Assembly: GCA_937864275.1 (NCBI GenBank)
Contig: CALMIW010000096.1
Location: 1 to 9,605 of the forward strand
Source: an uncultured Dehalococcoidia bacterium
GTDB lineage: Bacteria > Chloroflexota > Dehalococcoidia > Tepidiformales > Tepidiformaceae
Reading direction: 5' to 3'
DNA length: 9,605 nt
In this document: positions 5,816-9,605 of the stretch, one piece after another
Position numbering within the stretch: position 1 is the first letter of the stretch
Layout: each line of letters starts with the position of its first letter
The notes under the pieces: generated by a model
Databases searched by the model: none
What the model was told of the DNA's origin: nothing
The model's input: only the letters and a program-made list of their open reading frames with translations
Position numbers and translations under genes: made by a program

Positions 5816-5844
5816 CTGGTGGCGGGGTTTCTCCCCGCCGCCAG
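5816..5844 (+). other. Strong hairpin between nosZ and nosL
   Basis: Arms CTGGTGGCGGGG (5816-5827) and CCCCGCCGCCAG (5833-5844) form a 12-bp stem with one G-U pair and the loop TTTCT. There is no U-run after it. It lies 14 bases past the nosZ stop. Protection of the nosZ mRNA 3' end, or partial read-through to the accessory genes, is a reasonable guess, because the enzyme is needed in larger amounts than its assembly factors. Confidence 0.6.
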
Positions 5845-5870
5845 GACCAGCCGTCGGGGGGCACGACGAG

Positions 5871-6353
5871 ATGATGACGAGAAGACAGTTCCTGACAGTT
5901 GCCGCCGGCGCCGGTGCCGTCGCCGTCGTGGGAGGGGGAGCATTCCTCCTGCTCCCGGGATCGGAAGAACTGACTGGCGACCCAAAGGTGAAGTACGGAG
6001 AGGACTCCTGCGTGCATTGCACGATGGTCATCTCCGACGACCGATTCGCCGCCGCCTGGCGCGAAGGCACCAAGCGAGAACGCTACTTCGATGACGTCGG
6101 CTGCATGGTCGCCTACACCAAGTCCAGGCGTCCGCCAGAGGGCACCGTCTTCTTCGTCCGCGACTTCGCGGCAGACCTCTGGATCGATGCGGAGTCGGCC
6201 TTCTACATGGTGGCGCCCGGCATCAAGAGCCCAATGTCCTACGACATCGCTGCCTTCGCCTCGCAAGAAGCAGCGACCACGAACGAACGAACGCGGGATG
6301 GCCAGCCGCAGACCTGGGCGGGCTTGCTGGACACCCTCGAGGATCGAGGCTAG
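5871..6353 (+). CDS. nosL: NosL, copper chaperone for nitrous oxide reductase maturation
   Basis: NosL binds Cu(I) and supplies copper for NosZ metallocentre assembly. The 160-residue product starts with a clear twin-arginine signal, TRRQFLT at 3-9, followed by a Gly/Ala/Val hydrophobic stretch. The family core is recognisable: DSCVHCTMVISD (Cys47 and Cys50, then Met52), the segment FDDVGCMVAY, and the C-terminal block DLWIDAESAFYMV with KSPMSYDIAAFAS. Most NosL proteins are lipoproteins. Here no lipobox Cys follows the signal, and the first Cys is the metal-site Cys47. The protein may therefore be soluble or anchored by an uncleaved signal. It follows nosZ by 69 bases and ends two bases before the NosB-NosD gene. 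A second ATG at 5874 could equally be used; both keep the signal intact. Confidence 0.9.
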   Translation: MMTRRQFLTVAAGAGAVAVVGGGAFLLLPGSEELTGDPKVKYGEDSCVHCTMVISDDRFAAAWREGTKRERYFDDVGCMVAYTKSRRPPEGTVFFVRDFAADLWIDAESAFYMVAPGIKSPMSYDIAAFASQEAATTNERTRDGQPQTWAGLLDTLEDRG

Positions 6354-6355
6354 TC

Positions 6356-8383
6356 ATGGCGACATCCATCACCCAGGAAGGCGCGAAACTGACCGCCGCG
6401 GCTCCGTCTAGCTCGATCTGGGCCCGGTTCGATCTCTGGTCGGTTTGCGCCATCGTCGCCGCCGCCCTGTTCGTCGCCGCCGCCTTCCTCCCGCTCTGGC
6501 ACATGGCGCTCATCGCTCCGCAATACCCCGACAATCTGACGCTCACCGCCTATGGCACGACCATGAAGGGCGACCTCCAGGAGATCAATTCACTCAACCA
6601 CTACGCGGGCGTGAAAGAGATCCATCCGGACGAGGTACTCGAGCTCACCCTGTTCCCGTTCCTTCTCGCCGGGTCCGTCGCCCTCATGCTCGCTGCGGCG
6701 GTGTTCAAGAACCGGCTCGTCCGTTGGGCGGCGATGCTTGTCGCGTGGGGATTCGTTATAGGGTTCCTGGTCGACATCCAGTACTGGCTCTACAACTACG
6801 GCCACGACTTGAACGAGGAGGCGCCGCTCTATCCGGGCCCCTTCACCCCCAAGGTCCTCGGAAGCACCCAGGTCGTGAACTTCCACAGTGAATGCATGGT
6901 CGATTGGGGCTGGTGGCTGATGCTTTCCGGTGCCCTGATCATCACACTCGGCAGCCCGGTCATCCGCTTCCTGCGCGAAAGCTGGTCCAACACGGGCGCC
7001 GCGAAGGCGGTCCCAACCGCCGCCGTCATGCTGTTCGTCCTTGCGTTCGCCTTCGCCGGCCAGCCCGGCCCTGTCGCAGCAGCCGATGGCGCCGGCGACC
7101 TCCAGGCCATGATCGACGCCGCCCCCGCCGGCTCGACCCTCACCGTCCAGCCCGGTACTTACCTGGGCGGCGTCGTGATCGATAAGCCGCTCACTGTAGA
7201 AGGTGTCGGGTGGCCCGTGATCGATGGGCAACTTCACGGCGATGTCGTGAAAATCACCGCGGAGGGAGTCACCCTCCGCGGTCTGGTCATTCAGGGATCC
7301 GGCCGCGAGGTCTCGAATGAGCCTTCGGGGATCCTTGTTCGAGCAAGCAACGCGCTCATCGAAAACAACCGCGTCCGCGACGTGCTCTACGGCATCACGC
7401 TCCAAGAGAGCGACAACCACGTCGTCCGTGGCAACCAGATCGAAAGCGTGCGCGAGTTTCTCCCCGAACGCCGCGGCCACGCCCTCTATCTCTATTACAC
7501 CAAGCACAACCTCCTGGAAGACAACGTCATCTCCAACGCCAAGGACGGCATCTACATCAACTTCTCCGAGCACAACGATGTCTTCCGCAACACCGTCACT
7601 GACCTGCGCTACGGCATCCACTTCATGTATGCGAACCAGAACCGGATGATCGATAACGTCTTTCGCGACAACCTGACGGGCGGCTCGCTGATGTACTCCA
7701 ACGACCTCTACTTCGAGGGCAACGAGTTCTCCCACAACATGTCGAAAGCGTCCGGCTACGGGCTCCTGTTCAAGGATGTCGACAACGTCGAGATGGTGCG
7801 CAACAGCTTCCACCACAACCGCGTCGGCCTCACGCTCGAGGGCGCTCCCTTCACCCCCGGCGCCTACGTGCGGCTGAGCGATAACCTGATCGGCTACAAC
7901 CAGCTCGCCATCGCGATGTCGACAACCGTCGGTGCGCAATTCGGCGGAAACACCTTCGTGGGCAACCTTCGCCAGGCCGATACCACCGGCGGCAGCATCG
8001 AACACCACAACATGTGGCAGATCGACGGCCGCGGGAACTACTGGGACGACTACCGCGGCTACGACGCCAACGGCGACGGCCTCGGCGACATCGAATACCA
8101 GTACCGCGCCGCCTACGGCGAACTCGTCCAGCGCAACGAATCGCTGAAAGCCTTCGCGAACACGCCCGCCCAGCTCGCCATCGACCTCGCCGCCCGCTGG
8201 TTCCCCGCCTATCGGAACGCGCCCGCGGTGGTCGATGTCAGCCCGCTCATGCGTCCCACCCGTCACCTCTCCGAATCCAGCGCACCGGACAACAGGTGGG
8301 CCGCCACGCTCTCTCTCGCTATCCTCACGCTGCTCCCTGCCGCCGTCCTGGGTGTCTCGGGGAGAACTCGAAAGGGTTGGTGA
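6356..8383 (+). CDS. nosD: NosB-like membrane domain fused to NosD
   Basis: A single 675-codon frame holds two proteins that are usually separate. Residues 1-205 have four membrane segments (about 27-46, 96-116, 121-139, 184-205) and motifs PLWHM (46-50), APQYP (54-58), INSLNHY (77-83), WLYNYGHDLN (144-153) and PFTPKVLG (162-169). These match a membrane-protein family common in clade II nos clusters, probably NosB. A fifth hydrophobic segment (about 219-235), ending in an AxA-like site, leads into NosD (about 244-640). NosD is a parallel beta-helix of repeated N-x-I/V-x-x-N turns that ends in SPLMRPTRH. A final membrane segment spans 648-669. NosD works outside the membrane with NosFY in copper-centre assembly. 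Positive charges fall on the predicted cytoplasmic side throughout. There is no stop or frameshift at the join. An internal ATG (codon 225) lacks a ribosome site, although cleavage after the fifth segment could release NosD. Confidence 0.88.
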   Translation: MATSITQEGAKLTAAAPSSSIWARFDLWSVCAIVAAALFVAAAFLPLWHMALIAPQYPDNLTLTAYGTTMKGDLQEINSLNHYAGVKEIHPDEVLELTLFPFLLAGSVALMLAAAVFKNRLVRWAAMLVAWGFVIGFLVDIQYWLYNYGHDLNEEAPLYPGPFTPKVLGSTQVVNFHSECMVDWGWWLMLSGALIITLGSPVIRFLRESWSNTGAAKAVPTAAVMLFVLAFAFAGQPGPVAAADGAGDLQAMIDAAPAGSTLTVQPGTYLGGVVIDKPLTVEGVGWPVIDGQLHGDVVKITAEGVTLRGLVIQGSGREVSNEPSGILVRASNALIENNRVRDVLYGITLQESDNHVVRGNQIESVREFLPERRGHALYLYYTKHNLLEDNVISNAKDGIYINFSEHNDVFRNTVTDLRYGIHFMYANQNRMIDNVFRDNLTGGSLMYSNDLYFEGNEFSHNMSKASGYGLLFKDVDNVEMVRNSFHHNRVGLTLEGAPFTPGAYVRLSDNLIGYNQLAIAMSTTVGAQFGGNTFVGNLRQADTTGGSIEHHNMWQIDGRGNYWDDYRGYDANGDGLGDIEYQYRAAYGELVQRNESLKAFANTPAQLAIDLAARWFPAYRNAPAVVDVSPLMRPTRHLSESSAPDNRWAATLSLAILTLLPAAVLGVSGRTRKGW

Positions 8384-8387
8384 ACCC
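8374..8387 (+). promoter_or_regulatory. Hairpin at the nosD-nosF junction, likely translational coupling
   Basis: GGGTT (8374-8378) and AACCC (8383-8387) form a perfect 5-bp stem around GGTG, ending directly at the nosF ATG. The NosD stop codon TGA (8381-8383) lies at its loop and 3' arm, and the only nearby Shine-Dalgarno (AAAGGG, 8371-8376) is partly in the stem. A ribosome finishing nosD would open it. The stem is short, so this is a modest inference. Confidence 0.4.
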
Positions 8388-9299
8388 ATGCTCCGGATAG
8401 AGGATGTCTCGCGCCGCTACGGGAAGACCACCGTCCTCGACTCAATCACGCTCTCGCTCGAAAAGGGCCATGTCACGGCCGTCGTCGGAGAAAACGGCGC
8501 CGGCAAGACCACGCTCATCAAGAGCGTCGTGGGCCTCATCAAGTACGAAGGCACGATCACCGTCGGCGGGTTCGATGTCGCCCGCGAAGGTAAGAAGGCC
8601 CGCCGCATGGTTGGCTACCTGCCGCAGCTCCCCGCCTTCCACGGCGACCTCACCGTCCGCGAAACGGCGCTCTTCTACGCCGGCCTGAAGGACGTGGCCG
8701 GGCCTGCCGCGCACAGTCTCGTCGAGAAGGTCGGCCTCGTCGACCACGCCGAGAAGAAGGTCTCCGCGCTTTCGGGCGGCATGCGCCAGCGCCTGGGCCT
8801 CGCCATCGCCCTCCTCGCCGACCCGCCGATCCTCCTCCTCGATGAGCCCGCGGCGAGCCTGGACACCAAGGCGCGCCTCGAACTCCGCGAACTGGTGAAG
8901 GATCAGCGCCAGGCGGGCAAGGCCGTCCTCCTCTCCACCCACTGGATCGAGGACGTCCCCTACGTCGCCGACGAAGCGCTCGTCCTCAATCACGGCAAGG
9001 CCGCGTTCCAGGGTCCTGCCAGTGCCCTCGCCGAATCCGGCGTCTCCGGCAGCCGGCTCTTCCTGCGCCTCAACGGCAGCAGCCCCGAAGCGGTCAGCGT
9101 GCTCAAGTCCACCACCTCCGCCAGCGACATCACCCGCTCCGGCGACTGGGTCATCCTCACCTGCGTCGCAGCCGACAAAGCGCGCGTCGTCGAAGCCCTC
9201 GTCCGCTCCGGCATCCACATCCTCGACTTCCGCGTGGAAGAGGCCTCCATCGATACCGATGCCCTCAAAGTCCACGCCACCGATGGAGCCCGCCAATGA
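8388..9299 (+). CDS. nosF: NosF, ABC-transporter ATPase of the NosDFY complex
   Basis: NosF is the cytoplasmic ATPase that drives the NosDFY complex needed to mature NosZ copper sites. The 303-residue product has Walker A GENGAGKTT at 34-42, the ABC signature LSGGM at 128-132, Walker B ILLLDEP with Asp152 and Glu153, and the switch His185 in STHW. All catalytic elements are intact. Residues beyond about 220 form the family's usual C-terminal extension. The ATG at 8388 is chosen because MLRIEDVSRRYGKTTVL is the canonical ABC N-terminus. The frame is open further upstream, but that stretch overlaps nosD. The gene starts four bases after the NosD stop and ends in an ATGA overlap with nosY, so translation is coupled on both sides. 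Confidence 0.95.
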   Translation: MLRIEDVSRRYGKTTVLDSITLSLEKGHVTAVVGENGAGKTTLIKSVVGLIKYEGTITVGGFDVAREGKKARRMVGYLPQLPAFHGDLTVRETALFYAGLKDVAGPAAHSLVEKVGLVDHAEKKVSALSGGMRQRLGLAIALLADPPILLLDEPAASLDTKARLELRELVKDQRQAGKAVLLSTHWIEDVPYVADEALVLNHGKAAFQGPASALAESGVSGSRLFLRLNGSSPEAVSVLKSTTSASDITRSGDWVILTCVAADKARVVEALVRSGIHILDFRVEEASIDTDALKVHATDGARQ

Positions 9300-9605
9300 A
9301 CGCCGTCGCACTCGTAGCCCGGAAAGAACTCCGCGACGCGATCCGCAGCCGCTGGCTCGTCGCGTTCGCCATCACCTTCGCCGTCCTCGCCCTCGTCATC
9401 TCCCGCGTCCAGTCGGATTCCGGCGGGCTCGGCGACCAGGGCTTCAACCGCACGACGGCCGGGCTCATCAACCTCTGCCTGCTCCTCGTGCCGCTGCTCG
9501 CGCTCATCCTCGGGGCCGGCGCGATCGCGGGTGAACGGGACCGCGGGACGCTGGCGACCCTGCTCAGCCAGCCCGTTTCACCGTTGCAGGTGCTGTTTGG
9601 CAAGT
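9296..9605 (+). CDS. nosY: NosY, ABC-2-type permease of the NosDFY complex, cut off by the window edge
   Basis: The first 103 codons are seen and the frame runs off the right edge. The start ATG overlaps the nosF stop (ATGA). The product begins MNAVALVARKELRDAIRSRW, an amphipathic start typical of ABC-2 permeases. A first membrane segment follows at about 21-37, and a second hydrophobic stretch at about 60-78. The conserved family motif GERDRGTLATLLSQPVSPLQ comes next. NosY would form the membrane channel of the complex with NosF outside-in to NosD. The family usually has about six membrane segments and some 270 residues, so roughly the last 60 percent is missing here. Confidence 0.9.
   Translation, partial: MNAVALVARKELRDAIRSRWLVAFAITFAVLALVISRVQSDSGGLGDQGFNRTTAGLINLCLLLVPLLALILGAGAIAGERDRGTLATLLSQPVSPLQVLFGK

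Noticed and set aside
3195..6266. A 1023-codon open frame on the minus strand opposite the cupredoxin gene, nosZ and nosL
   Set aside because: It is antisense to three clearly identified genes, has low-complexity Val/Asp/Arg/Glu composition typical of a high-GC shadow frame, and shows no recognisable domain.
8235..8387. N-terminal extension of NosF by 51 residues
   Set aside because: It overlaps the conserved end of NosD in another frame, and the ABC domain begins at the ATG at 8388.
6590..8389. A 599-codon open frame on the minus strand opposite the NosB-NosD gene
   Set aside because: Same composition bias and no domain; the plus-strand frame has clear membrane helices and beta-helix repeats.

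Overview
The window is high-GC bacterial DNA with two divergent gene blocks. The intergenic region between them runs from about 2672 to 3176. The lineage cannot be fixed from sequence alone. A twin-arginine, clade II-type nitrous oxide reductase, a blue-copper lipoprotein beside it, and a SAM-responsive leader ahead of metK would fit Chloroflexota or a similar deep-branching phylum. That assignment is inference.

Left block, minus strand, read right to left: metK (S-adenosylmethionine synthetase, 2671-1478), then a mannose-1-phosphate guanylyltransferase-like sugar-nucleotide enzyme (1466-459), then a gene that overlaps it by ATGA (462 to the left edge). This last gene starts as a phosphomannomutase but turns in frame into an alpha/beta-hydrolase esterase at about codon 46-51. 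It is a chimera, either biological or from assembly. The metK leader carries a short aptamer with the conserved core of the SAM-I/SAM-IV riboswitch clan, several strong hairpins, and an intrinsic terminator just before the metK ribosome binding site. This looks like transcription-attenuation control.

Right block, plus strand: a compact nos cluster for N2O respiration. Its order is a cupredoxin lipoprotein (3177-3665), nosZ (3759-5801), nosL (5871-6353), a NosB-like membrane domain fused to NosD (6356-8383), nosF (8388-9299) and nosY (9296 to the right edge, cut off). An FNR/DNR-type inverted repeat lies upstream of the first gene. NosZ reduces N2O to N2 outside the cytoplasmic membrane. NosL and the NosDFY ABC system serve assembly of its copper centres. 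The cupredoxin is a candidate electron donor, since no c-type cytochrome gene is visible here.

The observations most worth following are the NosB-NosD fusion, whose predicted topology is self-consistent; the cupredoxin-NosZ pairing; the twin-arginine signal on a clade II-type NosZ; the minimal SAM-type aptamer with its mutually exclusive leader hairpins; and the phosphomannomutase/esterase chimera.
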